A stretch of DNA of 6,269 nt. Origin: Betaproteobacteria bacterium (lineage in GTDB: Bacteria; Pseudomonadota; Gammaproteobacteria; Burkholderiales; Rhodocyclaceae). A program made the translations under genes and the position numbers. A model generated the notes under the pieces. The model worked only from the letters and a program-made list of their open reading frames with translations, was not told the origin of the DNA and made no database searches. The stretch spans positions 1 to 6,269 of the forward strand of contig JAPTVL010000016.1 of NCBI GenBank assembly GCA_028065725.1, in the 5' to 3' direction. Within the stretch, counting starts at the first letter, position 1, and the number at the start of each line of letters is the position of its first letter. Below are positions 1-6,055 of this stretch, in pieces.

Positions 1-127
1 CTGTGGCACTTCCGAATGACGGCTCCTGGCCGGCAGCAGCCCGTCGTTGCCTGATGGATCCAACCCCTCCGCTGCTATAGTGCAGTCGGCTTCTGACGTT
101 CAGTGCAGCCGTCTTCTGAAAACGACA
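1..127. mobile_element. Terminal segment of a class 1 (Tn402-type) integron, intI1/IRi side
   Basis: From about base 27 to 127 the sequence agrees with the outermost part of the 5'-conserved segment of class 1 integrons as I remember it: the GGCAGCAGCCCGTCG stretch, the GGATCCAACCCC stretch at 57-68, then the end repeats. The integron body (integrase, attI, cassettes) would lie left of base 1 and is not seen. No gene is coded here. Bases 1-26 do not fit the remembered continuation, so the integron may be interrupted or deleted just inside its end. The assignment rests on memory of a widely sequenced element, not on a search, but the IRi match is distinctive. Confidence 0.85.
103..127 (+). repeat. 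25-bp terminal inverted repeat IRi of the class 1 integron
   Basis: This 25-mer begins GTGCAGCCGTC and ends GAAAACGACA. It is the reverse complement of the IRi that starts TGTCGTTTTCAGAAG, bound by the TniA transposase in Tn402-family elements. Its outer tip is base 127, so the mobile unit lies to the left and 128 onward is target DNA. A related inner copy (GTGCAGTCGGCTTCTGAC, 80-97) lies just inside, as expected for the repeated TniA sites in such ends. If a 5-bp target duplication was made, its right copy would be TACAC (128-132). The left copy is outside the window. Confidence 0.9.
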
Positions 128-367
128 TACACCGTCAGCCAGATCTACGCCGCGCTCCAGACCAATTACACCAACAGAAAAGGCGGCCGGCCATTCAAGA
201 TGACCGCCGCAAAGCTGCGGCTGGCGATGGCTGCGATGGGACAGCCGGAAACCAAGGTCGGCGATTTGTGCCAGGAACTCGGTATTACGCGGCAGACCCT
301 GTATCGGCATATTTCCCCCAAGGGCGAATTGCGCCCCGATGGCGAGAGGTTACTCAGTCGAGTTTGA
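128..367 (+). pseudogene. 3' remnant of a serine resolvase gene (Tn3/TniR type), truncated by the integron
   Basis: The frame ending at the TGA at 365-367 codes for the C-terminal tail of a serine site-specific recombinase. From codon AGA at 176 it reads RKGGRPFKMTAAKLRLAM, then a helix-turn-helix (KVGDLCQELGITRQTLYRHI), then the SPKGELRPDGERLL tail typical of Tn3-type and TniR resolvases. The N-terminal catalytic domain with the nucleophilic serine (about 120 residues) is absent, because the integron end at 127 takes its place. The frame happens to stay open leftward into the integron to an ATG at 47; that is a chance fusion, not a gene. The 48 bases from 128 to 175 do not read as the usual resolvase sequence before RKGGRPF, so there may be a second junction near 175. 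The fragment should be inactive for recombination. A free DNA-binding tail being expressed is possible but unsupported. Confidence 0.85.
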
Positions 368-431
368 CGACAAGACAGCAGTTGCCGTAGAGGAAAGTGC
401 GGCGACTGGTTGAGTCAGCATAACCTGCCCG

Positions 432-866
432 TTATCGCTTGAACGCCAGTAATAAAACGCCACCAGCAACCATCGCAATGCCAGACCATTCTCTGAGTGA
501 CGGACGTTCACCCAGAAATGTGAACGCAAACACCGCCACCAAGACAAGACTGAGTTTATCGACCGGCGCGACCTTTGAGGCATCGCCGATCTTGAGTGCA
601 CGGAAGTAACACACCCAGGACGCTCCGGTCGCCAAGCCGGACAGCCCGAGGAAAAGCCATGTCTTGGGTGACAGCTCCAAGGGGTTGGCCCATTTTCCCG
701 TGTAGGCGACAAACGCCGACAGGACGACGATGATGATGGCTGTTCGGATCAAGGTAGCCAGATCGGAATCAACTCCCTGAATGCCCACCTTGGCAAAAAT
801 GGCCGTCAGCGCCGCAAACACAGCCGATAGTAGTGCCCAGTAGAACCAACCAGTTGAAGTAACCAA
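432..866 (-). CDS. Small EamA-family (DMT superfamily) membrane transporter
   Basis: A 144-residue hydrophobic protein with about five membrane spans and a single EamA domain: an N-terminal WFYWALLSAVFAALTAIFAKVG segment (7-28), then spans near 36-55, 69-89, 99-118 and 126-142. Full-size DMT transporters have two EamA units (about 300 residues), so this is the one-domain type, which generally works as a dimer. The substrate cannot be read from sequence. No ATG fits. A TTG at 866-864, nine bases after a good GAGGAG, gives the start expected for the family. An upstream TTG at 890 would add eight polar residues but has a poorer ribosome site and touches the kinase stop. It is the last gene of the minus-strand operon, 25 bases after the kinase stop. 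I see no clear terminator between its TAA (434-432) and the resolvase remnant. Export of a small toxic compound is a guess. Confidence 0.85.
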   Translation of the reverse strand: MVTSTGWFYWALLSAVFAALTAIFAKVGIQGVDSDLATLIRTAIIIVVLSAFVAYTGKWANPLELSPKTWLFLGLSGLATGASWVCYFRALKIGDASKVAPVDKLSLVLVAVFAFTFLGERPSLREWSGIAMVAGGVLLLAFKR

Positions 867-891
867 TTCGCTACACTCCTCGTTTCTCAAG

Positions 892-2247
892 TCATTGCTT
901 CATGGGAACGATAACGGAAACCTTTAAGCCGGTTTGCTGAGTTTCGTCCACGAAGTCGAGGCGGATTTCTGCACCGATGCGATGGGCAATAGTTTGGACG
1001 ATGGAAAGCCCAAGACCCGAACCGATCTGCTCGCTGCCCAGTGTGCGGTAGAAGGGATCAAAAACCCGATCCCGTTCTGCCAACGGGATGCCAGGCCCAC
1101 TGTCCCGAACACGCAGCTCGGCTTTCTCTTCCGATACACCAACGGAAAGATCGACACGCCCCTCCTCTGGCGTATAGCGAATGGCGTTATCGACCAGATT
1201 CTTGACCAAGGCGATCATGTCCAGCTCGCTCGCCCACACTTCGGCGTCTTGAGTGCCTTCGACACCGATGTCGATGTGCTTGGCCTCGGCCAACGGCATG
1301 AGGTCTTCCAGCACACGGCGGTAGATGCTCTGGACAGATACCGGTGACTTCGGCGAGTCGGCGGCCGACTGCACCTTGGCCAAGGTCAAGAGTTGATCCA
1401 GCAGGCTCCGTCCGCGTTCGATCCCTTGGCGCAAGACTGTCAGTCGCTCACGTGCCACGCTGGACATTTCCGCTTCCGCGAGCCGTTCTGCTTGCAGCGA
1501 CATGGCTGTCAGCGGCGAGCGTAGCTCGTGCGCGGCATCCGCCACAAAGCGGCGCTGGGATTCCATAGACTGGCTGACACGGGCGAGCAGGCGATTGATT
1601 GCGACGGCGAACGGGCGCACCTCGGCCGGAAGGTGACGGTCGTCGACGGGGTGCAGTTCCTGCTCGGCGCGCAGGTCGATTTCCTTGGAAAGTGCCGCAA
1701 TGGGCCGGAACATCTTGCGCACCAGGTCAGCGACGATCAATAGCAGTACCGGCACGAGAATCAGGAAAGGCATCACGGTGCGCAGCGCTCCATCGCGGGC
1801 AATTTCATTGCGGAAGCCCGCTTCCTGGGCTACGGCGATGCGTTCGCCGACAGCCGTAGTCTTGACCAGCACGCGGAACGACTCGCCACCGACCTCCAGC
1901 GTGTGCAGCCCATCAGCCAGTGTCGTCGGCAGAGAAAGCGTACCGCCTGCATCCACGCTTGCCTCAGAGGGGTTGGCCTCGTCCAAGCGCTGGACGATCA
2001 CGCGCGATTCTTCATCGACATCTTTGGGGCGTGCGTCGGGCGTCGGCGTGGCCGGCGACAGGCGCTGCCGGTTCATGAGCTGTGCCACCTGGCGCAGAAC
2101 GTCATCCTGTAGCTCGTGCGCCTCGTCGAAAGCCGACAGGAACGAGAAGACGCCCGCCACGATGGCTACCACGAGGATGGCCAGCGACAGGGTGAAGGAC
2201 AGCTTGAGCTGAACTGACTCGTTCAGGCGTCTTTTGAGACCATCCAT
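892..2247 (-). CDS. Two-component sensor histidine kinase, QseC/PmrB-like
   Basis: A 451-residue inner-membrane sensor kinase that should autophosphorylate on His and pass the phosphate to the regulator encoded just upstream. Layout: first membrane span about 16-38, periplasmic sensor domain about 40-157, second span about 158-175, HAMP-like linker about 176-230. The H-box FVADAAHELRSPLTAM follows with the phospho-acceptor His240. The ATPase domain has the N-box NLVDNAIRYTP (Asn350, Asn354), the G1 box RDSGPGIP (381-388), an F-box-like VFDPFYR, and the G2 box GSGLGLSIV (409-417). Every catalytic motif is intact. The periplasmic part is acidic (DEAHELQDD at 41-49, DVDEESR at 76-82), in keeping with a cation or cationic-compound signal, though that is inference. 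The ATG at 2247 overlaps the end of the regulator gene by 25 bases, and a purine-rich AGGGGGG precedes it, so the two genes are probably translationally coupled. The class is certain; the specific sensor identity is not. Confidence 0.95.
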   Translation of the reverse strand: MDGLKRRLNESVQLKLSFTLSLAILVVAIVAGVFSFLSAFDEAHELQDDVLRQVAQLMNRQRLSPATPTPDARPKDVDEESRVIVQRLDEANPSEASVDAGGTLSLPTTLADGLHTLEVGGESFRVLVKTTAVGERIAVAQEAGFRNEIARDGALRTVMPFLILVPVLLLIVADLVRKMFRPIAALSKEIDLRAEQELHPVDDRHLPAEVRPFAVAINRLLARVSQSMESQRRFVADAAHELRSPLTAMSLQAERLAEAEMSSVARERLTVLRQGIERGRSLLDQLLTLAKVQSAADSPKSPVSVQSIYRRVLEDLMPLAEAKHIDIGVEGTQDAEVWASELDMIALVKNLVDNAIRYTPEEGRVDLSVGVSEEKAELRVRDSGPGIPLAERDRVFDPFYRTLGSEQIGSGLGLSIVQTIAHRIGAEIRLDFVDETQQTGLKVSVIVPMKQ

Positions 2248-2888
2248 CCGACCCCCCTGACGTTCTTGATGACCTCGCTGCCCAGCTTGCGTCGCAGCGC
2301 ATGGATTAGAAATTCGACGGCGTTGCTTTCGACCTCTTCTCCCCAGCCGTAAATGCGATCCTCCAGCTCGCTGCGCGAGAGGATGGCGCCCGGCCGAACC
2401 AGCAAGGCTTGCAGCAGCGAGAACTCCCGGTTGGACAGTTGCACCAAGGAGCCACCGTTGAGGCTGGCCTCTTTTGTGGCCGGATCGAGCGACACCATGC
2501 CGTTGCTGAGCACGGGCGCGGCGTTGCCACCCTTGCGCCGCAAAACGGCGCGCATCCGGGCCAACAGCTCCGCCATCTGAAAGGGCTTGGATACATAGTC
2601 GTCGGCTCCGCCGTCCAGGCCGCGCAGACGATCATCCAGGCCATCTCGCGCCGTGATGATGAGCAAGGGGATCGGGTTGTCCTTGGCGCGGATGCTGGCC
2701 AGCACCTCCAGCCCATCCTTGCCTGGCAGACCCAGGTCGAGCAGAACCAGGTCATAGTGCTGGCAACCCAGTGTCGTGAGGGCGGTCTGCCCGTCCTTCA
2801 CCCAGTCGGTGGCGTAGGACGCATCCTTCAATGCGCCCTGGATCGCTTCGCCGATCATGGGGTCGTCTTCGACCAGCAATACCCGCAT
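2223..2888 (-). CDS. OmpR/PhoB-family response regulator, QseB/PmrA-like
   Basis: A 221-residue DNA-binding response regulator. The receiver domain (1-115) has the acidic pocket Glu7-Asp8-Asp9, the phospho-acceptor Asp51 in LVLLDLGLPGKDG, Thr79 in IITARDG, and Lys101 in YVSKPF. The C-terminal winged helix (about 127-220) contains LSNREFSLLQALL, the recognition-helix region YGWGEEVESNAVEFLIHALRRKLG and the wing VRGVGWM; the form of that helix resembles QseB/PmrA regulators. The start is the ATG at 2888, preceded by AAAGGAGAGG. An upstream TTG at 2903 would place that ribosome site inside the coding sequence, so it is rejected. The gene follows the DUF347 gene by 22 bases and overlaps the kinase gene by 25. 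By analogy with such systems it probably activates its own operon; the 14-bp repeats at 6056-6069 and 4993-5006 are the best candidate targets, but that link is untested. Confidence 0.95.
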   Translation of the reverse strand: MRVLLVEDDPMIGEAIQGALKDASYATDWVKDGQTALTTLGCQHYDLVLLDLGLPGKDGLEVLASIRAKDNPIPLLIITARDGLDDRLRGLDGGADDYVSKPFQMAELLARMRAVLRRKGGNAAPVLSNGMVSLDPATKEASLNGGSLVQLSNREFSLLQALLVRPGAILSRSELEDRIYGWGEEVESNAVEFLIHALRRKLGSEVIKNVRGVGWMVSKDA

Positions 2889-2910
2889 TCCCTCTCCTTT
2901 CAATCGTTGT

Positions 2911-3669
2911 TCAATGCGCCGCCCTGGCCGCCCGCTGTCTGAATAGCAGGATCGCGGTCAGCATGAAGGCCAACAATGCGGCCGATGCCGAATAGCGGCT
3001 CAGCGCCAGACCTCCCGCGCTCAGCGGCTTGTCCAGAAAGTCGCCGACCACGGCACCCAGCGGGCGGGTCAGGATGAACGCAGCCCAAAACAGCAGTGTG
3101 CGGGACACGCCCGTCCAGTAGTAGGCCGCCACCACCAGGGCAAGCAACCCGCTGAACACAACGGCCGCGCCGGTGTAGCCCAGGCCCGCCGTATCCGCCA
3201 TCCAGTCCCCCAGCGCCGTACCCAGCGTCTGGGAGAACATGATCGTCAGCCAGTAGAAGGCTTCCGCCTTGGGTGAGCTGACAGTGCTTACCGATACGGA
3301 ACCGAGGGTGCGATGCCAGACAAAGAGCGAGCCGAGCAGTAAGGCCAGCAGCAAGCTCGAACCACCAGCGTACCCGATTCCGAGCGAACGATCCGCAAAG
3401 TCGGCCAGCGTCGTGCCGACCGTGGTGGTGGCGATAATGGTTGTCCAGTACAGGAAGGGATGGAAGCCCTTGGCCTTGACTTGCGCGATGACGGCAGCCA
3501 GGAAGATCACGGCGAAGATGCCTGTGCCGACCAGGTAGCCCAGATTCATGGACATCGAGACGGCATCGCCGCCGGTTTCGCCGAGCGTGGTGGCGGCAAT
3601 CTTGATGAGCCAGAAACCCAGCGTGACTTCGGGCACCTTGGCCAAGGCGTGTTCAGTGGATGTTCTCAT
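2911..3669 (-). CDS. DUF347 (COG4705) four-repeat membrane protein, copy B
   Basis: A 252-residue integral membrane protein of unknown function in the family with four DUF347 repeats of about two spans each. The repeat signature is visible four times: Trp20/Gly30/Asp35, Trp75/Gly85/Asp90, Trp140/Gly150/Asp155 and Trp195/Gly205/Asp210, always W-x9-G-x4-D. Repeat 1 is TLGETGGD and repeat 4 is RPLGAVVGD. The N-terminus (KVPEVTLGFWLIK) matches that of the other DUF347 gene, so the two are paralogues, but they differ through much of their length and are not a recent duplication. The four buried Asp and Gly positions would suit a channel or transporter, which is inference. The ATG at 3669 has only a weak GAGAG ribosome site and lies 16 bases after the lipoprotein stop, so it may depend on coupling. 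The protein ends in a short basic tail (RQRAARAAH). Confidence 0.9.
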   Translation of the reverse strand: MRTSTEHALAKVPEVTLGFWLIKIAATTLGETGGDAVSMSMNLGYLVGTGIFAVIFLAAVIAQVKAKGFHPFLYWTTIIATTTVGTTLADFADRSLGIGYAGGSSLLLALLLGSLFVWHRTLGSVSVSTVSSPKAEAFYWLTIMFSQTLGTALGDWMADTAGLGYTGAAVVFSGLLALVVAAYYWTGVSRTLLFWAAFILTRPLGAVVGDFLDKPLSAGGLALSRYSASAALLAFMLTAILLFRQRAARAAH

Positions 3670-3685
3670 TGGGCACTCTCACGGA

Positions 3686-4138
3686 TCAGGCTTTGCCTTC
3701 GAGCGTGTCGAAGGTTTTCAGCAAAGCACCCATCGCAGCCTTGCAGTCAGTTTGGTTTTGCGTATCGGCACGCAACGCCGACAACGCCTTGTCGATGGCC
3801 TTATCGAGCACATGCCAATCGTCGGCAGCGCGCGGTTTCAGTCCGGCCTCGGCCGAATCCCAAGCTACTTCCAAATCCTTGATGCGCGCCTTGGCTGCCG
3901 GCAGGTCGCCCTTGTCCACGATGGCGGCTACGTCAGTAGCGATGCTGCGAAATGTGGTCAGGTCGCCCAGCTTGGAGACGGCCTTGCCCTGCGATACCGT
4001 GCTGGCGTTGGCAGACGGTGCAAGGGCGGTGCTTGCGCCGCCTTGGTCGGCAGGCTTGGAGCAGCCAGTGGACAGAGCCACGAGCGCCACCGCCGACACG
4101 GCGGCGACAAGGCGGGCGATAGAGTGCTGATTGGGCAT
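3686..4138 (-). CDS. Small periplasmic lipoprotein of unknown function
   Basis: A 150-residue predicted lipoprotein. The signal peptide (1-25) ends in the lipobox LSTGC with Cys26 as the lipidated residue. Ser follows at +2, so it should go to the outer membrane rather than stay in the inner one. A low-complexity Ala/Ser/Gln linker (about 30-55) leads to a helical domain (about 58-148) with conserved-looking features: a [21 protein letters not shown] helix, [24 protein letters not shown], and Cys132. This pattern reminds me of small helical-bundle domains attached to periplasmic iron-uptake proteins, but I cannot confirm that. The start is the ATG at 4138, seven bases after AAGGAG. It lies between the two DUF347 genes (28 bases after one, 16 before the other), so it probably works with them. 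That it binds a metal or another ligand and presents it to the membrane proteins or the kinase is a guess. Confidence 0.85.
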   Translation of the reverse strand: MPNQHSIARLVAAVSAVALVALSTGCSKPADQGGASTALAPSANASTVSQGKAVSKLGDLTTFRSIATDVAAIVDKGDLPAAKARIKDLEVAWDSAEAGLKPRAADDWHVLDKAIDKALSALRADTQNQTDCKAAMGALLKTFDTLEGKA

Positions 4139-4166
4139 GATTTCTCCTTGGAAATAGTGAAGAGGG

Positions 4167-4949
4167 CTACTCGGCGGCTTGGGCGGAGCGGCCTGCGTTC
4201 ATGCCGATCTGCGCAACGGCCACCAGCATGACGATGACTGAGAGGAACAGGGCGCTGGTCCACATGGCCCCCATTCCGAGGCCACCGTAAGTCTTGGCTT
4301 GCGTCAGCAGGTCGCCGAGCGCAGCGCCGAAGGGACGGGTCAGGATGTAGCCGATCCAGAAGGTCAGCACGGCGTTCCCACCCATACGCCAGGCGGCATA
4401 GGTAATGCCGATCAGTGCGCCGAAGGCGACTGCGCCCCAGGTAAAGCCCAAGCCCAGTGCCTCGGTCGCCAGATCGCCGGCAGCGGTGCCCAGCGCAAAC
4501 GTGCAGAGGATGGCTGACCAATAGAACAGCTCCCGGTTGCGCGTCACGATGTCGTGGATTGACAAGGTACGTTCAACCCGATACCAGACAAAGAAGATCG
4601 CGGCGAGCGCCACGGCGAACGCCGAAGTGCTGATGTACAAGCTGACGCCCAGGCCGTCGGTCAACAGATCGGTGATCTGGGTACCGACCACGCTGACCAG
4701 CACGACCGTTAGCCAGTAAATCCAAGGGGTGTAGCGGCGGGTGCGCAGCTGCGTGTACAAGGCCATTGCCAGCAAGGCGGCCATGACGGTGCGCGTCAAG
4801 CCCTGGCCAAAGCCTGCGTTGACCGCCAAGAAGTCGGCCCCCGTCTCGCCCACCGTAGTGGACATGATCTTGATGATCCAGAACGACAGCGTGACTTCAG
4901 GGACTTTGTTGAGCCAGTCGCTTGCTCTGACCGTGGGCAAATTGTTCAT
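4167..4949 (-). CDS. DUF347 (COG4705) four-repeat membrane protein, copy A
   Basis: A 260-residue polytopic membrane protein of the same unknown-function family as the gene at 2911-3669. The four signatures are Trp24/Gly34/Asp39, Trp79/Gly89/Asp94, Trp144/Gly154/Asp159 and Trp198/Gly208/Asp213, each with exactly nine and four residues between the key positions. Repeat 1 reads TVGETGAD and repeat 4 RPFGAALGD, closely matching the partner protein. About eight membrane spans are expected. The ATG at 4949 is chosen because AGGAG lies six bases before it and the KVPEVTL block then sits near the N-terminus, as in the paralogue. An upstream TTG at 5009 would add 20 polar residues. The gene follows the PAP2 gene by 69 bases, the longest gap in the operon, which holds one copy of the 14-bp repeat and a stem-loop; a secondary promoter here is plausible. 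Confidence 0.9.
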   Translation of the reverse strand: MNNLPTVRASDWLNKVPEVTLSFWIIKIMSTTVGETGADFLAVNAGFGQGLTRTVMAALLAMALYTQLRTRRYTPWIYWLTVVLVSVVGTQITDLLTDGLGVSLYISTSAFAVALAAIFFVWYRVERTLSIHDIVTRNRELFYWSAILCTFALGTAAGDLATEALGLGFTWGAVAFGALIGITYAAWRMGGNAVLTFWIGYILTRPFGAALGDLLTQAKTYGGLGMGAMWTSALFLSVIVMLVAVAQIGMNAGRSAQAAE

Positions 4950-4958
4950 GGTGTTCTC

Positions 4959-4986
4959 CTGCCGAGGTGAAAGGGATTGCCGGCAG
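4959..4986 (-). promoter_or_regulatory. Stem-loop partly overlapping the DUF347 copy A ribosome site
   Basis: In the transcript CTGCCG (4986-4981) can pair with CGGCAG (4964-4959) around a 16-base loop. The right arm ends in the AG of the AGGAG ribosome site (4960-4956). The stem is only six pairs with a longish loop, so it is weaker than the one before the PepSY gene, but it is GC-rich and stands in the same relation to the 14-bp repeat and start codon. Confidence 0.4.
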
Positions 4987-4992
4987 TTTGAC

Positions 4993-5006
4993 CAGGCAGA
5001 CTTAGC
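4993..5006 (-). promoter_or_regulatory. 14-bp repeat, internal copy (candidate regulator site)
   Basis: A perfect second copy of CAGGCAGACTTAGC in the 69-base gap between the PAP2 and first DUF347 genes. It begins 44 bases before the DUF347 ATG at 4949, nearly the same distance as the other copy has from the PepSY ATG. The repeated position before a start codon argues against chance and suggests a second, internal promoter driven by the same regulator. Confidence 0.5.
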
Positions 5007-5018
5007 CAATCCATAGGC

Positions 5019-5615
5019 TCACTCGCGCACCCATCCCCGCGCGATCAACCTGCCGAACAACAGGCAATGGATACGGTTCGCCAGTCGGTAGATCGGTCCC
5101 AGATACCAGCGTGCTTCTTGCAACGTCAGCGCGGCACTGAACGCAGCGACCGCGATGGCACCAAGCATGTCGAGCGGAAAGTGAACCCCTAGGTAGATGC
5201 GCGACCAGGCGATGGGGAGACCAACCAGTGCCAAAGCGACGCCAGCCCTTCGCAGTCCTCGCTGTAGCAGAAAGCTGAAGGCAACCGACCACCACAGCGT
5301 CAGGTGATCGCTGGGGAATGACGAGTCGGCAACATGGGGAACGAGCGTATGACCCAGCCCGATCATGAAAGGCCGGGGATGCGACCAAGCCAGGCCGATG
5401 ATTTGGTTGGTCAGCAGCCCAAGCAGGCCGGATGCGGTAGCGACCAGCAGCGTTTTGCGGGTGTTCTCGTTGCCGCGCAGCCAGCCGATGCCGATCAGGA
5501 TCGGGACGGCCCAGATGAGCCATTCCGCACAGAAGGTGGCCAGCATCACCACCAGAGCGTTGGGGTGTTCTGGTGCGTTGAGCCACAGGAAGAATGTTTG
5601 GTTGAGGTGTTCCAT
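5019..5615 (-). CDS. PAP2-family undecaprenyl-pyrophosphate phosphatase, BcrC-like
   Basis: A 198-residue membrane phosphatase, the usual size for BcrC/YbjG proteins. These remove a phosphate from undecaprenyl pyrophosphate at the outer face of the inner membrane to recycle the lipid carrier for cell wall and surface polysaccharide; higher activity raises resistance to bacitracin. The three PAP2 motifs are visible: SHPRPF (78-83), SSFPSDH (98-104) and SRIYLGVHFPLD (138-149), with catalytic His104 and His145, Arg139 and Asp149. The lysine at the start of the first classical motif is Gly74 here, a substitution I believe is common in BcrC-like members. About five to six spans are expected. The ATG at 5615 has GGAG six bases upstream. 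An upstream GTG at 5636 would put the ribosome site within the gene. A strong stem-loop lies between this gene and the PepSY gene. A lipid A or other lipid phosphatase is the main alternative. Confidence 0.9.
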   Translation of the reverse strand: MEHLNQTFFLWLNAPEHPNALVVMLATFCAEWLIWAVPILIGIGWLRGNENTRKTLLVATASGLLGLLTNQIIGLAWSHPRPFMIGLGHTLVPHVADSSFPSDHLTLWWSVAFSFLLQRGLRRAGVALALVGLPIAWSRIYLGVHFPLDMLGAIAVAAFSAALTLQEARWYLGPIYRLANRIHCLLFGRLIARGWVRE

Positions 5616-5625
5616 GAAGTCTCCG

Positions 5626-5657
5626 GGCCGGATCACGGCGTCACACGCGATCCGGCC
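5626..5657. promoter_or_regulatory. GC-rich hairpin between the PepSY and PAP2 genes
   Basis: GGCCGGATC (5626-5634) and GATCCGGCC (5649-5657) form a perfect nine-pair stem. The loop holds a further GCGT (5638-5641) / ACGC (5645-5648) stem with a three-base loop, giving 13 pairs with one three-base bulge. It lacks a T-run, so it is not a standard intrinsic terminator. It ends one base before the PAP2 ribosome site (GGAG, 5624-5621). Likely roles are protecting the PepSY message from 3' exonucleases, partial termination, or limiting PAP2 translation, so that PepSY is made in excess. Confidence 0.55.
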
Positions 5658-5671
5658 ACACTGGCAGGCGG

Positions 5672-6007
5672 TCAGTCTTGCTTGTCGTGGTCGTCATCGT
5701 GATCCGCCTTGTCCTCGGCAGACGAGATGACGGTGCCCTTGTCGGCATCGACCCGGACATCGAAGACCTTGGCCCCGCTGACGACTTCCACGTCATAGAC
5801 CCAGCCTTGCTTCGAGTTTTCGTACTCGGCGCGCGATGCCTTGCCATTGGCGTGCTGCTCGGCAACGGTGACGGCCTGGGTGAGCGGAACCTTGGCCTTG
5901 GTGATCGCCAGGGCGTCGTTTTCCATCCCGCCCTTGGCGGCATAGGCGACCGCACAGGTCGTGGCAATGGCGATGGCCAGTAGGGAAAGTTTGGTGTAGC
6001 GGTACAT
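5672..6007 (-). CDS. Small exported PepSY-domain protein with an acidic His/Asp tail
   Basis: A 111-residue periplasmic protein and the first gene of the operon. The signal peptide covers about 1-23 (YRYTKLSLLAIAIATTCAVAYA) with probable cleavage after AYA. It has no lipobox, so the product should be soluble. One PepSY-like domain (about 30-97) starts with AITKAKVPLTQAVTVAEQ and continues as GWVYDVEVVSGAKVFDVRVDADKGTVI, the usual beta-hairpin pattern. Short exported PepSY proteins often sit next to OmpR-type two-component systems and are often strongly induced by them. The last dozen residues (DKADHDDDHDKQD) are rich in Asp and His and could bind divalent metal, which is inference. The ATG at 6007 has GGAG seven bases upstream, inside a hairpin described separately. 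An upstream in-frame start at 6040 would add residues before the signal peptide and is less likely. Confidence 0.9.
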   Translation of the reverse strand: MYRYTKLSLLAIAIATTCAVAYAAKGGMENDALAITKAKVPLTQAVTVAEQHANGKASRAEYENSKQGWVYDVEVVSGAKVFDVRVDADKGTVISSAEDKADHDDDHDKQD

Positions 6008-6011
6008 GATG

Positions 6012-6050
6012 CTTCTCCAGAAGAGTGCAGGGATTTGCACGGTGGAGAAG
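6012..6050 (-). promoter_or_regulatory. Stem-loop that buries the ribosome binding site of the PepSY gene
   Basis: In the transcript, CTTCTCCA (from 6050 to 6043) is perfectly complementary to TGGAGAAG (from 6019 to 6012), which contains the GGAG ribosome site of the gene starting at 6007. Inside the loop a second stem forms between GTGCA (6040-6036) and TGCAC (6029-6025), closing a six-base loop. Eight plus five base pairs so close to the start codon should limit ribosome access unless something opens the structure. It could instead be an operator dyad at DNA level. The pairing is seen directly; the regulatory effect is inference. Confidence 0.65.
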
Positions 6051-6055
6051 TTACG

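Noticed and set aside
47..367. The open frame from the ATG at 47 as a complete small DNA-binding protein
   Set aside because: The first 27 codons are the non-coding end of the integron, and the recognisable resolvase part starts only at 176; the join is chance.
368..431. An intrinsic terminator between the resolvase remnant and the EamA gene
   Set aside because: Only four-base dyads are present, with no GC-rich stem followed by a T-run on either strand.
2409..2942. A 177-codon + strand open frame opposite the response regulator
   Set aside because: It is the mirror of a regulator gene with all its catalytic residues intact, and it has no recognisable family.
3548..4231. A 227-codon open frame on the + strand opposite the lipoprotein and DUF347 genes
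   Set aside because: It runs antisense to three well-supported genes, shows no domain or signal that I recognise, and is explained by high-GC coding sequence leaving the opposite frames open.
3958..4521. A 187-codon minus-strand frame across DUF347 copy A and the lipoprotein
   Set aside because: It is a frame-shifted shadow of two genes with clear family features and their own ribosome sites.
5002..5586. A 194-codon minus-strand frame overlapping the PAP2 gene
   Set aside because: It is rich in Arg, Pro and His, as expected for a shifted reading of GC-rich DNA, while the overlapping frame carries all three PAP2 motifs.
5019..5615. Linking the PAP2 gene to mcr-type colistin resistance, where a PAP2 gene is a common neighbour
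   Set aside because: No phosphoethanolamine transferase gene or mcr-associated insertion sequence is present; PAP2 alone is not diagnostic.
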